DNA of 64,000 nucleotides from Alphaproteobacteria bacterium (GTDB lineage: Bacteria; Pseudomonadota; Alphaproteobacteria; Rhodobacterales; Rhodobacteraceae): positions 1 to 64,000 of the forward strand of contig JAUHVR010000015.1 of NCBI GenBank assembly GCA_030424865.1, in the 5' to 3' direction. Below are positions 52,899 to 62,879 of this stretch, one piece after another; the stretch's first letter is position 1, and every line of letters starts with the position of its first letter. The notes under the pieces were generated by a model. It was not told the origin of the DNA. It searched no databases and saw nothing but the letters and a program-made list of their open reading frames with translations. Both the position numbers and the translations under genes were made by a program.

Positions 52899-53784
52899 TC
52901 TTCACAGCAAAAGCATCGCCCTCGTGGTGGACGACAATCCGGATTCGCTGAGCATGGTGTCCAGCGCGCTGGAACAGCAGGGCATGACCGTGCTGGTCGC
53001 CCGCGACGGCCATTCCGCCATCAAACTGACCCATCGCGTGCAACCCGACGTGATCCTGATGGATGCCATGATGCCAACTTTGGATGGGTTTGAAACCTGC
53101 CGGATGTTGAAGTCCGGACCGAACCCGACGCTGGCGCCGATCATCTTCATGACCGGGCTCACCGATCAGGAACATGTGGTCAAGGGCCTGCAGGCCGGCG
53201 GTGTCGACTACATCACCAAGCCCGTTGTGATCGACGAGTTGATCGCCCGGATGACCACCCACGTGGTGAACTCGCGCTTTCTGCAAAGCGCCCGTCAGGC
53301 GATTGACGCGACCGAGAAATCGGTGCTGGCCTTCGATTTCACCTATGCACTGGCCTGGGGGTCCCAAAAGGCCCTTGAGGCCATCGATGCCAACCGGATC
53401 GATCTGCGGGACCCGCAACTGCTGGCCTGGCTGCAAGAGTGCAAGTCCCTGCCGGTCTCGGGCGCGACGCCGTTTCAGATCAACGGTTGCCGGTTGCAGT
53501 TCATCGGCCTGTTCGACGCCCGCGAAATCCTGGTGCGCATCGTGCAACAGACCGGCGACAGCGCCGAAACCGTGTTGCAAAGCGCTTTTGGCCTGACCGA
53601 GCGCGAGGCCGAGGTATTGTACTGGCTGACATTGGGCAAGACCAACCGCGACATCAGCACCATTCTGTCGCTCAGCGCACGGACGGTGAACAAGCACCTT
53701 GAACAGGTGTTCCAGAAGATGGGCGTCGACAACCGCACCTCGGCGGCGGTGCTGGCCGACCGCGAAATCGCCGAATTCCGCTGA
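52885..53784 (+). CDS. LuxR-type response regulator
   Basis: 299 residues from the ATG at 52885, overlapping the kinase gene by 14 bases. The receiver domain has VVDDNPDSLSM and phospho-acceptor Asp60 in VILMDAMMP. The C-terminal LuxR helix-turn-helix reads LTEREAEVLYWLTLGKTNRDISTILSLSARTVNKHLEQVFQKMG. A middle segment of about 90 residues links the two. It is the likely partner of the hybrid kinase and may control the urt-fmd operon. Confidence 0.9.
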   Translation: MNTPDLHSKSIALVVDDNPDSLSMVSSALEQQGMTVLVARDGHSAIKLTHRVQPDVILMDAMMPTLDGFETCRMLKSGPNPTLAPIIFMTGLTDQEHVVKGLQAGGVDYITKPVVIDELIARMTTHVVNSRFLQSARQAIDATEKSVLAFDFTYALAWGSQKALEAIDANRIDLRDPQLLAWLQECKSLPVSGATPFQINGCRLQFIGLFDAREILVRIVQQTGDSAETVLQSAFGLTEREAEVLYWLTLGKTNRDISTILSLSARTVNKHLEQVFQKMGVDNRTSAAVLADREIAEFR

Positions 53785-53790
53785 CCCAAC

Positions 53791-53819
53791 AAAAAAGCGC
53801 GGCCCCGACGGGACCGCGC
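53791..53819 (-). terminator. acnB terminator
   Basis: On the minus strand GCGCGG (53814-53819) and CCGCGC (53797-53802) enclose a short inner GC stem, followed by TTTTTT (53796-53791). It also lies seven bases after the end of the convergent response regulator gene. Confidence 0.85.
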
Positions 53820-53844
53820 CATGTCTTGCAAAGGTTCCCGCGCT

Positions 53845-56637
53845 TTAGAAGTGCAGCGACCGTGCGCCCAGCGGCGACTGCTGCGGCGGAGCGAACTTGG
53901 TCAGGTCGATGCCGTCGACCGCAACCTTGTATTCTTCCAGCGTGGGCGTGCGGCCCAGGATGGCCGACAGAACCACAACCGGGGTCGAACCGAGCAGCGA
54001 TTCACCCTTCTTGGTTTCACTGTCTGCCACGACGCGGCCCTGGAACAGGCGGGTCGAGGTGGCCAGAACCGTGTCGCCCTTGGCAGCCTTTTCCTGGTTG
54101 CCCATGCACAGGTTACAGCCGGGGCGTTCGAGGTACAGGATGTTCTCGTACTCGGTCCGGGCGACCTGCTTGGGGGCGGTATCGTCGAACTCGAAACCCG
54201 AGTACTTCTGCAGGACCTCCCAGTCGCCTTCCTCTTTCAGCTCGTCCACGATGTTGTAGGTCGGGGCGGCCACAACCAGCGGCGCCTGGAACTTCACTTC
54301 ACCGTATTCGGCTTCAAGGTTGCGCAGCATCTGGGCAACGATCTTGATGTCGCCCTTGTGCACCATGCAGGACCCGACAAAGCCCAAGTCCACCTTTTTC
54401 TCGGCACGATAGTACGAGATCGGGCGGATGGTGTCGTGGGTATAGCGCTTGGAGACGTCGGCGTTGTTCACGTCCGGGTCGGCGATCATCGGCTCGATGA
54501 TCTCGTCCAGATCGACGACCACCTCGGCAAAGTACTTGGCGTTTTCATCCGGCGTCAGCGCGGGTTTCTCGCCCGACTTGATCTGGGCGATCCGCTTGTC
54601 GGCGATGTCGATCAGGCCCTGAAGCATCTGAACGTCGTTGTCCATGCCCTTGTCGATCATGATCTGGATGCGCGACTTGGCCAGTTCCAGCGAGGCGATC
54701 AGCGTCTCGTCGTTCGAGATACAGACCGAGGCCTTCGCCTTCATCTCGGCCGTCCAGTCAGTGAAGGTGAACGCCTGGTCCGCCAGCAGCGTGCCGATGT
54801 GCACCTCGATGATCCGACCCTGGAAGACGTTGTCGCCGTGCTGCGCCAGCATCTGCGCCTGGGTCGCGTGCACCACGTCGCGGAAGTCCATGTGGTCGGC
54901 CATCTTGCCCTTGAAGGTCACCTTGACCGATTCCGGGATCGGCATCGAAGCTTCACCGGTGGCCAGCGCCAGCGCCACGGTGCCCGAGTCTGCACCAAAG
55001 GCCACGCCTTTGGACATCCGGGTGTGGCTGTCGCCGCCGATGATCACAGCCCAGTCGTCCACGGTGATGTCGTTCAGCACCTTGTGGATCACGTCGGTCA
55101 TCGGGTGATAGACACCCTTGGGGTCGCGCCCGGTGATCAGGCCAAAGTTGTTCATGAAGGCCATCAGCTTGGGCGTGTTCGCCTGCGCCTTTGCATCCCA
55201 GACCGAGGCCGTGTGGCAGCCCGACTGGTACGCGCCGTCAACCGCCGGGGACAGAACGGTGGCGGCCATCGCCTCCAGCTCTTGGGCGGTCATCGGGCCG
55301 GTGGTGTCCTGCGAGCCAACGATGTTGACCTTGACGCGCACGTCCGATCCGGCGTGCAGCACCTTGCCCGGCTCGACACCCAGCGCGTTGGCGTTGAAGA
55401 TCTTTTCAACTGCGGTCAGTCCCTGACCTTCGTGGCTGATCTCTTTCGAGGGCGCAAAGGCCGACTTCATCGGAATGCCAAGCGCCTGGCAGGCAAATGT
55501 CTGCAGCTTCTTGCCAAAGACGATGGCGTAGGACCCGCCCGCCTTCATGAACTCGAGCTTCTGCGGGGTGAACGACCCGGCCATATCGACCAGCTCGGTC
55601 TTGCCGTCTTCGCTGTAAAGTTTCTTGGCCTTAGTGTTGATGGTCAGAACAGTGCCGGTTTCGACCGAGTACTTCTGTTCCAGAATGGCATTGCCGTCGT
55701 TGTTCAGCAGCGGCTTGCCGTCTTCGCCCAGCTTCTTGACCCAGTTCTTCAGGTCGACACCGATGCCACCCGTCACGCCCACGGTGGTCAGAAAGATCGG
55801 CGAGATGCCGTTGGTGCCTGCCACAACCGGCGCGATGTTGATGAACGGCACGTAGGGCGAAGCCTGTTTGCCGGTCCAGAGTGCCACGTTGTTCACACCC
55901 GACATCCGCGACGAACCCACACCCATGGTACCCTTTTCCGCGATCAGCATGACGCGCGCGTCGGGGTGCTTGATCTTAAGCGCCTCGATCTCTTGCTGCG
56001 CCTCTTCCGAGATCATGCACTTGCCGTGCAATTCGCGGTCGGCGCGCGAATGCGCCTGGTTGCCGGGCGACAGCAGGTCGGTCGAGATATCGCCTTCGGC
56101 GGCGATATAGGTGACGACTTTGATTTCTTCGTCGACCTCGGGAAGCTTGGTAAAGAATTCGGCGTCCGAGTAGCTGACCAGCAGGTCCTTGGCGACCGCG
56201 TTGCCCGCGTCATATGCGGCCTTGATGCGGTCGGTGTCGGCCTCGTACAGGAAGACCTGGGTCTTCAGCACCTCGGCCGCCTGACCAGCGATCGCGGCGT
56301 CGTCACCAAGCGCCAGGTCCAGCAGAACCTCGACCGAGGGGCCGCCCTTCATGTGCGACAGCAGCTCGAAGGCAAACTCGGGCGTGATCTCGGCAACCTC
56401 GGCCTGGCCCAGGATGATCTCTTTCAGAAAAGCCGCCTTGGCGCCTGCCGCACTCGTGGTGCCGGGCAGCGTGTTGTAGATGAAGAACTGCAACGAGTCT
56501 TCGCGGTGCGGGTTGGCGGTGTCCTTGATCTGCTCGATGATCTCAAGCGTCAGGCCGGCATCGTCAATCGGCTTGGGGCTCAGCCCTTGGGTTTTGCGGG
56601 TTTCAATCTCTTCGAGATAGGCTGTGTAAAGGCTCAT
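53845..56637 (-). CDS. acnB: Aconitate hydratase B
   Basis: 930 residues, within the AcnB size range. It interconverts citrate and isocitrate in the TCA cycle. The N-terminal HEAT-like part starts MSLYTAYLEEIETRKTQG. The iron-sulfur ligands are Cys in FVGSCMVHKGD and the pair in RPGCNLCMGNQE. DSHTRMSKGVAFGADSGT and GSSRMSGVNNVALW are substrate-site segments. Single gene with its own terminator. Confidence 0.95.
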   Translation of the reverse strand: MSLYTAYLEEIETRKTQGLSPKPIDDAGLTLEIIEQIKDTANPHREDSLQFFIYNTLPGTTSAAGAKAAFLKEIILGQAEVAEITPEFAFELLSHMKGGPSVEVLLDLALGDDAAIAGQAAEVLKTQVFLYEADTDRIKAAYDAGNAVAKDLLVSYSDAEFFTKLPEVDEEIKVVTYIAAEGDISTDLLSPGNQAHSRADRELHGKCMISEEAQQEIEALKIKHPDARVMLIAEKGTMGVGSSRMSGVNNVALWTGKQASPYVPFINIAPVVAGTNGISPIFLTTVGVTGGIGVDLKNWVKKLGEDGKPLLNNDGNAILEQKYSVETGTVLTINTKAKKLYSEDGKTELVDMAGSFTPQKLEFMKAGGSYAIVFGKKLQTFACQALGIPMKSAFAPSKEISHEGQGLTAVEKIFNANALGVEPGKVLHAGSDVRVKVNIVGSQDTTGPMTAQELEAMAATVLSPAVDGAYQSGCHTASVWDAKAQANTPKLMAFMNNFGLITGRDPKGVYHPMTDVIHKVLNDITVDDWAVIIGGDSHTRMSKGVAFGADSGTVALALATGEASMPIPESVKVTFKGKMADHMDFRDVVHATQAQMLAQHGDNVFQGRIIEVHIGTLLADQAFTFTDWTAEMKAKASVCISNDETLIASLELAKSRIQIMIDKGMDNDVQMLQGLIDIADKRIAQIKSGEKPALTPDENAKYFAEVVVDLDEIIEPMIADPDVNNADVSKRYTHDTIRPISYYRAEKKVDLGFVGSCMVHKGDIKIVAQMLRNLEAEYGEVKFQAPLVVAAPTYNIVDELKEEGDWEVLQKYSGFEFDDTAPKQVARTEYENILYLERPGCNLCMGNQEKAAKGDTVLATSTRLFQGRVVADSETKKGESLLGSTPVVVLSAILGRTPTLEEYKVAVDGIDLTKFAPPQQSPLGARSLHF

Positions 56638-56819
56638 GGCTTCATCCGCTTCCTTTAAGTGTTCCTGTCAAAATCGGCGCCTTGGGGCCGGCGTCGCCGC
56701 TTTGGTATGCAGCGGTATACAGTTGTCGTACTAATTTGCAAGTGAGTCGGTCGGGGCATTTTGACCCGCATGGCCGACCTGATGGGGGACCATAGCAGAC
56801 AGCACGCTTTCAAAACAGA

Positions 56820-56848
56820 AACACGAGGTCGCTTCTGCGCCTCGTGTT
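56820..56848. terminator. Stem-loop downstream of nqrF
   Basis: AACACGAGG (56820-56828) and CCTCGTGTT (56840-56848) pair over nine bases with an inner CGC/GCG. On the minus strand it is followed by TCTGTTTTG. It lies 21 bases after nqrF. The rest of the 56638-56869 spacer should carry the acnB promoter; no clear site was found. Confidence 0.7.
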
Positions 56849-56869
56849 CCAATTCATCGTCTTGCCAAA

Positions 56870-58090
56870 TCAGCCGCCAAAGTCATCCAGCATGATGTCT
56901 TCGCGGTCCACGCCCAGCTCAAGCAGCATGTTGATGCAGGACGAGTTCATGATGGGCGGGCCACACATGTAGTACTCGCAATCCTCGGGCGCTGGGTGAT
57001 CCTTGAGGTATTCGTCGTGCAGCACGTTGTGGATGAAGCCGGTGTAGCCACCCCAGTCATCCTCGGGCAATGCATCCGACAGGGCCACGTGCCAGGTGAA
57101 GTTCGGGAACTCCTTGGCCAGTTCGTCGAAATCCTCGACAAAGAACATCTCTTTCTTGGACCGCGCGCCATACCAGAAGGTGATCTTGCGATCGCGGTTC
57201 TTCAGGCGTTTCAGCTGGTCAAAGATGTGGCTGCGCATGGGCGCCATACCCGCGCCGCCGCCGATGAAGACCATCTCTTTCTGGGTGTCGCGGGCGAAGA
57301 ATTCGCCGAAGGGACCCGAGATGGTGACCTTGTCACCGGGTTTCAGGTTGAAGATGTAGGACGACATCTGCCCCGGAGGGAAATCGCTGCCCGGCGGGGG
57401 CGAGGCCACCCGGACGTTCAGCATGATCAGGCCCTTTTCATCGGGGTAGTTCGCCATCGAATAGGCGCGCTCGATCGGTTCGTCGACGCTGGACTTGTAC
57501 TGCCACAGATTGAACTTGTCCCAATCTTCGCGGTACTCGTCCTGCACGTCGAATTCCGTGTAGGCGAGCGAATGCTTGGGTGCCTCGATCTGGATGTAGC
57601 CCCCGGCGCGGAAGTTCACGTCTTCGCCTTCGGGCAGTTCCAGAACCAGGTTCTTGATAAAGGTCGCCACGTTCTCGTTCGAGCGAACGGTGCATTCCCA
57701 CTTCTTGACGCCAAAGACCTCTTCGGGAACTTCGACTTCCATGTCCTGCTTGACGGCCACCTGGCAGGACAGGCGGTCGCCACAGGCCGCCTCACGCTTG
57801 GTGATGTGGCTTTCCTCGGTCGGCAGAATCGACCCGCCGCCCGAGTGGATCCGGACCCGGCATTGTGCACAGGTGCCACCGCCGCCACAGGCCGAGGGGA
57901 CAAAGAGCTTTTGCTCGGCCAGCGTCTGCAGCAGCTTGCCGCCCGCGGGAACCGAAATGGTTTTTTCGCCGTTGATGGTGATGTTGACGTTGCCCGACGA
58001 CACCAGCCGCGACCGCGCCGCCAGGATGACCGTCACCAGGACCAGAACGATCACCGTGAACAGCAGAATTCCAAGGCCAAAAGTTTCCAT
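56870..58090 (-). CDS. nqrF: Na+-translocating NADH:quinone reductase subunit F
   Basis: 406 residues. One N-terminal helix, then a 2Fe-2S ferredoxin domain with Cys68, Cys74, Cys77 and Cys109 ([13 protein letters not shown]). The FAD/NADH reductase part reads [40 protein letters not shown] and YMCGPPIMN. NqrF takes electrons from NADH. Last gene of nqrABCDEF. Confidence 0.95.
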   Translation of the reverse strand: METFGLGILLFTVIVLVLVTVILAARSRLVSSGNVNITINGEKTISVPAGGKLLQTLAEQKLFVPSACGGGGTCAQCRVRIHSGGGSILPTEESHITKREAACGDRLSCQVAVKQDMEVEVPEEVFGVKKWECTVRSNENVATFIKNLVLELPEGEDVNFRAGGYIQIEAPKHSLAYTEFDVQDEYREDWDKFNLWQYKSSVDEPIERAYSMANYPDEKGLIMLNVRVASPPPGSDFPPGQMSSYIFNLKPGDKVTISGPFGEFFARDTQKEMVFIGGGAGMAPMRSHIFDQLKRLKNRDRKITFWYGARSKKEMFFVEDFDELAKEFPNFTWHVALSDALPEDDWGGYTGFIHNVLHDEYLKDHPAPEDCEYYMCGPPIMNSSCINMLLELGVDREDIMLDDFGG

Positions 58091-58102
58091 TAGGTCAGCC
58101 TC

Positions 58103-58711
58103 TTACAGTTTCACGCCTGAGAAGGACATGAACGCCATCGCCATCAGGCCGGCGGTGATGAAGGTGATGCCCAGGCCCTGCAGACCGTCGGGGATGTCCG
58201 AATACTTCAGCTTTTCGCGCACACCGGCCATCGCGGTGATCGCCAGCGCCCAGCCAAAGCCCGACGAGACGCCGTAGGTGACGCTTTCGCCAAAGTCGTA
58301 GCCCCGTTCCACCATGAAGAGCGAGCCGCCCAGAATCGCGCAGTTCACGGTGATCAGCGGCAGGAAAACACCCAGCGCGTTGTAGAGCGGCGGGAAATAC
58401 TTATCGAGCACCATTTCCAGGATCTGCACCAGCGCCGCGATGACGCCGATGTACGAGATCAGGCCAAGAAAGGTCAGATCCACGTCCGAGAACCCGGCCC
58501 AGGCCAGCGCGCCCGGCGCCAGCAGGTAGTTCAGGATCAGGTTGTTGGCGGGCACGGTGATCGACTGCACGATCATGACCGAGATGCCCAGACCAATCGC
58601 GGTCGAGATCTTTTTCGACACCGCGATAAAGGTACACATGCCCAGAAAGAACGACAGCGCCAGGTTTTCGACGAATATCGCTTTGACGGCTAGAGCGAGA
58701 TAGGCTTCCAT
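58103..58711 (-). CDS. nqrE: Na+-translocating NADH:quinone reductase subunit E
   Basis: 202 residues, six membrane helices. Conserved half-channel segments with iron-binding Cys: [15 protein letters not shown] and [12 protein letters not shown]. NqrE pairs with NqrD in the sodium channel and binds the membrane iron site. Its start overlaps the nqrD stop by one base. Confidence 0.95.
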   Translation of the reverse strand: MEAYLALAVKAIFVENLALSFFLGMCTFIAVSKKISTAIGLGISVMIVQSITVPANNLILNYLLAPGALAWAGFSDVDLTFLGLISYIGVIAALVQILEMVLDKYFPPLYNALGVFLPLITVNCAILGGSLFMVERGYDFGESVTYGVSSGFGWALAITAMAGVREKLKYSDIPDGLQGLGITFITAGLMAMAFMSFSGVKL

Positions 58712-59367
58712 CAGTGGGCCTCGACCGTTTGGATTTTGTATTCACGCTCTTCGACCTGCGCGGGCTTCCACGAGCGGAAGGCCCAGATGATCAGCCCGAT
58801 GATGAAGAACGCCGAGGGCGGCAGCAGCAGCAGGCCGTTCGGCACATACCAACCGCCGTTGTTCACGGTTTCCAGGATGGTGATGCCAAACAGGCTGCCC
58901 GACCCGAAAAGCTCGCGGAAGAAGCCGACCAGCATCAGGATCAGGCCATAGCCCAGCCCGTTGCCGACACCGTCGATAAAGCTGTCAAGCGGCGGGTTCT
59001 TCATGGCAAAGGCCTCGGCCCGGCCCATGACGATACAGTTGGTGATGATCAGGCCGACAAAGACCGACAGGGTCTTGGAAATCTCGAAGGCATAGGCCTT
59101 CAGGATCTGGTCCACCAGGATCACCAGCGAGGCGATGATGACCATCTGCACGATGATCCGGATCGAGCCCGGAATGTGGTTGCGGATCATCGAGATGAAC
59201 ATCGACGAAAAGCCGGTCACCAGCGTCACCGCGATGGTCATCACAAAGGCCACCTGAAGCGAAGAAGTCACCGCAAGGGCCGAACAGATGCCCAGCACCT
59301 GCAGCGTGATCGGGTTGTTGTCGACCAGAGGGTCGGTCAGCATTTCTACGCGTTTATGCGCCATCAC
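58711..59367 (-). CDS. nqrD: Na+-translocating NADH:quinone reductase subunit D
   Basis: 218 residues, six membrane helices. [21 protein letters not shown] and [23 protein letters not shown] carry the two conserved Cys regions. It starts at ATG 59367 or the next ATG at 59364, overlapping the nqrC stop. Confidence 0.94.
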   Translation of the reverse strand: MMAHKRVEMLTDPLVDNNPITLQVLGICSALAVTSSLQVAFVMTIAVTLVTGFSSMFISMIRNHIPGSIRIIVQMVIIASLVILVDQILKAYAFEISKTLSVFVGLIITNCIVMGRAEAFAMKNPPLDSFIDGVGNGLGYGLILMLVGFFRELFGSGSLFGITILETVNNGGWYVPNGLLLLPPSAFFIIGLIIWAFRSWKPAQVEEREYKIQTVEAH

Positions 59368-60170
59368 ACGTTCCCCGCCTTCAAGTTGTCCAGGAAGAGC
59401 TTATAGCCAGCTTCTCCCATCCAGAAATTCACAAGATTGTGGACACCGACCGTGGTGAGCGTTGCGCCCGCCAAAGCATCGATGTGATAGTCCTTGCCCG
59501 CCGCCGGTGCGGCCTTGGTCACGCTGATCGCCAGAGCGCCGCTTTCATCGGCCAGTTTCTTGCCGTTCCACAGCGCTTTCCAGCGCGGGTTGTCGACCTC
59601 GGCACCCAGTCCCGGAGTTTCGGCGTGTTCGTAAAACTGCAGGCCAAAGATATCGTTGCCGTTCTCTTCCAGCGCGATAAAGCCGTACAGGGTCGACCAC
59701 AGGCCATAGCCGTGGATCGGCAGGATCACCTTGTCGATCTCTCCGGCATCGTCGCGCAGCAAATAGACGGTGACGAATCTTGCCTGACGGCCAATGCCCG
59801 CCGGATCGTCCGTCAGCGCAACAGAGGTTGCCGGATCGTCCGCCGCGTCGCGGTCATCAAAGGACGCGATGTCGAACTGATCAGTGAAGGTGCCGGTTTC
59901 CAGCTCCAGGATCTGCGGTTCAAAGGCGGCAAAGGCCTCGACCACGTCCTGTGCGGGATCGTAGATGCCCGCGACCTGCAGAATGTTGATCTGCTTGTCC
60001 TTCAGCGAATTCACCGCCTGGATCGGGCGCAGCGCGACAGCGGCGGCCGAGACGATCATCGACGCGACCAGGCACACGGCCACGGCCACAAACAGGGTCT
60101 TGGGCACCGAATCCGTCGGCAGCGCAAAGAAGCGGCCAATCAGGCCCTTGGGTTCTTGACCGTCAGCCAT
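59364..60170 (-). CDS. nqrC: Na+-translocating NADH:quinone reductase subunit C
   Basis: 268 residues from the ATG at 60170. One N-terminal helix, then a periplasmic FMN-binding domain. The flavinylation motif is in [19 protein letters not shown], with Thr after GA as the covalent FMN site. [18 protein letters not shown] and [11 protein letters not shown] are typical. It needs ApbE, encoded beyond nqrA. Confidence 0.93.
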   Translation of the reverse strand: MADGQEPKGLIGRFFALPTDSVPKTLFVAVAVCLVASMIVSAAAVALRPIQAVNSLKDKQINILQVAGIYDPAQDVVEAFAAFEPQILELETGTFTDQFDIASFDDRDAADDPATSVALTDDPAGIGRQARFVTVYLLRDDAGEIDKVILPIHGYGLWSTLYGFIALEENGNDIFGLQFYEHAETPGLGAEVDNPRWKALWNGKKLADESGALAISVTKAAPAAGKDYHIDALAGATLTTVGVHNLVNFWMGEAGYKLFLDNLKAGNV

Positions 60171-61362
60171 GACGACGCGCCCTCCGCTTGATGTTCGACT
60201 GGACGACAAAATAGTCAATGAGCGGGGCAAAGACGTTGCCAAAGAGAATGGCCAGCATCATGCCCTCGGGGAAAGCCGGGTTGATGACGCGGATCATCAC
60301 GACCATGAAGCCGATCAGCGCCCCGTAGTAGTAGCGACCCATGTTGGTATGCGCGCCCGAGACGGGCTCGGTCACCATGAAGACCAGGCCGAACGCAAAA
60401 CCGCCGGTGACCAGGTGCCAGTACCAGGGCATCGCGAACATCGGATTGGTGTCCGACCCGATCAGGTTCAGCAGCAGCGAAAAGCCGATCATCCCGGCCA
60501 TGCAGCCCACCACCATGCGGTAGTTTGCAATGCGTGTCGCCAGAAGGAAGATCAGTCCCAACAGACAGGCCAGGGTCGAGGTTTCGCCCATCGAGCCCGG
60601 AATGAAGCCCAGGAAGCTGTCCCACCAGGTCATGCCGCGGGCTGCCAGTTCCTGGAACCCGTCAGCCGCCGAGACCGCCAGCGCCGTTGCGCCCGTAAAC
60701 CCGTCGACCGGAACCCAGACGCTGTCACCCGACATCTGCGCCGGATAGGCGAAATACAGAAAGGCCCGGCCCGTCAGCGCCGGATTCAGGAAGTTCTTGC
60801 CGGTGCCTCCAAAGACCTCTTTGCCGATCACCACGCCAAAGATGATGCCCAAGGCGACCTGCCACAGCGGGGTCGAGGCGGGCACGATCAGCGCGTAAAG
60901 CATCGACGAGACCAGGAAGCCTTCGTTCACCTCGTGTTTGCGGACGGTGGCAAAGATCACCTCGAAGATGCCGCCCGCGACCAGGGTCACGATGTAGATC
61001 GGCAGGAAGTAAAGCAGCCCGTGCGCCATGTTGGCCAGCGGATTGGCGGCGTTGAAGCCGATGCCCAGACCCTCGATGATGGCGGCGCGCCAGCCCGAGG
61101 CCCCGAACTCGGCAATCGCCAGGTTCGTCTGGTAGCCGGTGTTATAAAGCGCCATCAGGATGCAGGGGACCGTGGCCAGCACCACATAGGTCATGATCCG
61201 CTTCATATCGATGTAGGACCGCGCATGGGGCGCGGCGGTGGTCACCGTCTTTGGCGTATAAAGAAAGCTTTCCACCATCTCGTAGATGGGGAAATACCGC
61301 TCCCATTTGCCGCCCTTTTCGAAATGCGGCTCAATCCGGTCGAAAAAGTTTCGCAGGCCCAA
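60163..61362 (-). CDS. nqrB: Na+-translocating NADH:quinone reductase subunit B
   Basis: 399 residues starting at TTG 61362, three bases after the nqrA stop and with AGAGGG upstream. About ten membrane helices. The covalent FMN site is the Thr in VDGFTGATALAVSA. GKNFLNPALTGRAFLYFAYPAQMSGD is a family hallmark. NqrB carries the quinone site and the main sodium path. The 3' end overlaps nqrC by eight bases. Confidence 0.94.
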   Translation of the reverse strand: MGLRNFFDRIEPHFEKGGKWERYFPIYEMVESFLYTPKTVTTAAPHARSYIDMKRIMTYVVLATVPCILMALYNTGYQTNLAIAEFGASGWRAAIIEGLGIGFNAANPLANMAHGLLYFLPIYIVTLVAGGIFEVIFATVRKHEVNEGFLVSSMLYALIVPASTPLWQVALGIIFGVVIGKEVFGGTGKNFLNPALTGRAFLYFAYPAQMSGDSVWVPVDGFTGATALAVSAADGFQELAARGMTWWDSFLGFIPGSMGETSTLACLLGLIFLLATRIANYRMVVGCMAGMIGFSLLLNLIGSDTNPMFAMPWYWHLVTGGFAFGLVFMVTEPVSGAHTNMGRYYYGALIGFMVVMIRVINPAFPEGMMLAILFGNVFAPLIDYFVVQSNIKRRARRHG

Positions 61363-61365
61363 GGT

Positions 61366-62706
61366 TTAACCCTCTTTCTCGATCTTGGTCAGGCAGTCGC
61401 GCAGTGCCATCCCGTATTCGTATTTTGCCGGGCAGGCAAAGCCCACCAGGCCAAGGTCTTCTTCATCCAGCTCCAGCGCGCCCAGAAGCTGTGCCTGATC
61501 GGTGTCCATGACCAGAAGCGCGCGCAAAAGCTGCGTGGGCAGGAAATCCTGCGGCATCAGTGCCTCAAACGTGCCCAGCGGCACCATGGCACGGCGGCCG
61601 CCGTTCAGGTTCGAGGTCAGCGGGAATGCACGCTTCGACATGGCCGATCCCAACACCGGCTGCACCGCGTATTTCGCGAACATCGGGCGGATCCAGCCCA
61701 TCGGGATCTGTTTCTTGTCTTCCTCGATCAACGTCACCTGGCGCGCGTAGCGGCCAAGGTAGCCGCTGGCCCCCTCGCCCGCGCGGCCCGACAGGACCGA
61801 ACCCGAGATCATGCGCACCGGATGGTCCGGCAGATCGTTTTCGGCCAGATCGGCCAGCGAGGCACCGGCGACGGTGCGCACCAGACGGGGATCAGCGCAG
61901 GCGGGTCCCGCCAGCGAAATCAGGCAAGAGCCATCGTAGCGCCCGGTCAGCAGCAGACGGCCGATGACCAGCACATCCTGATAGCCGATGGTCCAGACCG
62001 AGGTCGACGCCGTCGGCGGCGTCAGGAAATGCATATGCGTCCCGGCAAGGCCCGCCGGATGGGGGCCGGTGAACTGAACCGCCTCGACACCGGCCAGATC
62101 CGCGCCCGGCAGGGGCGCGTCGCCGCCCTGACACAGATAGGTCGTGCCCTCGGTCAGCATCGCCACGGCCTCGACGCCCTTGGCAAAGGCCTCGGCTTCG
62201 TCCTGGATCGCCAGGACCGGATCGGCGGCCAGCGGCTCGGTGTCCATCGCGGTCACGTAGATCGCACCGGGCTGGTCGTCGAGCTGCGGCACCTTGGAAT
62301 AGGGGCGTGTCCGGAACGAGGTCCACAGACCCGCGGCGCAGAGCCGTTCGACCATCCCTTCGCGGGTGGTCACATCGCCCACGGCCGAAAAATCGACGGG
62401 CTCGGCGGCGCCGTCTTCGATCTGGATCTCGACGCTGATCAACTTGCGCCGCGCGCCGCGGTTGATCGCCTTGACGCGTCCCGCCACCGGCGAGACGATC
62501 ATCGCCTCCGGCAGGTCCTTGTCGAACATCACCGGGGTGCCAACGCCGACCATGTCGCCCTCGGCCACGGTGATCCGCGGTTTCAATCCAATGTAGTCGT
62601 CCCCCAACAGACCGACCGTACGGACGGCTGTGGCGACGGAAATGTCATTTCGGGGCGCGCCCGAAATTGGCAGGGTCAGCCCTTTGCGTAGCGAGAAACG
62701 CTTCAC
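61366..62706 (-). CDS. nqrA: Na+-translocating NADH:quinone reductase subunit A
   Basis: 446 residues from GTG 62706 (VKRFSLRKGLTLPISGAP), chosen because AGGTGG lies upstream and this matches the family N-terminus. Landmarks: GLKPRITVAEGDMVGVGTPVMFDK, SPVAGRVKAINRGARRKLISVEI and FSLRKGL. NqrA is the peripheral subunit linked to quinone binding. First gene of the operon, divergent from apbE. Confidence 0.94.
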   Translation of the reverse strand: MKRFSLRKGLTLPISGAPRNDISVATAVRTVGLLGDDYIGLKPRITVAEGDMVGVGTPVMFDKDLPEAMIVSPVAGRVKAINRGARRKLISVEIQIEDGAAEPVDFSAVGDVTTREGMVERLCAAGLWTSFRTRPYSKVPQLDDQPGAIYVTAMDTEPLAADPVLAIQDEAEAFAKGVEAVAMLTEGTTYLCQGGDAPLPGADLAGVEAVQFTGPHPAGLAGTHMHFLTPPTASTSVWTIGYQDVLVIGRLLLTGRYDGSCLISLAGPACADPRLVRTVAGASLADLAENDLPDHPVRMISGSVLSGRAGEGASGYLGRYARQVTLIEEDKKQIPMGWIRPMFAKYAVQPVLGSAMSKRAFPLTSNLNGGRRAMVPLGTFEALMPQDFLPTQLLRALLVMDTDQAQLLGALELDEEDLGLVGFACPAKYEYGMALRDCLTKIEKEG

Positions 62707-62879
62707 GGTATTCCACCTCGTCAAGAAGTTTGGGCTGCTTATGCACGGAGCGGTCAGCAAGCGAAAGCGACTTTTCGCTGCACCCCCGGTACTTTCCTGT
62801 TGAAATGCGCTTTAATGTCGTGAAAAAGCCGCTACCCAAGCGGTCTCGCACCATTTCTGATCCTAAAAAGGATGTCCTC

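Noticed and set aside
53821-56658. A 945-codon open frame antisense to acnB
   Set aside because: It mirrors the high-GC codon bias of acnB, shows no recognisable domain, and acnB is a certain gene.
60169-62691. An 840-codon open frame antisense to nqrB and nqrA
   Set aside because: Low-complexity Arg/His/Gln-rich translation typical of the reverse complement of GC-rich genes; nqrA and nqrB are certain.
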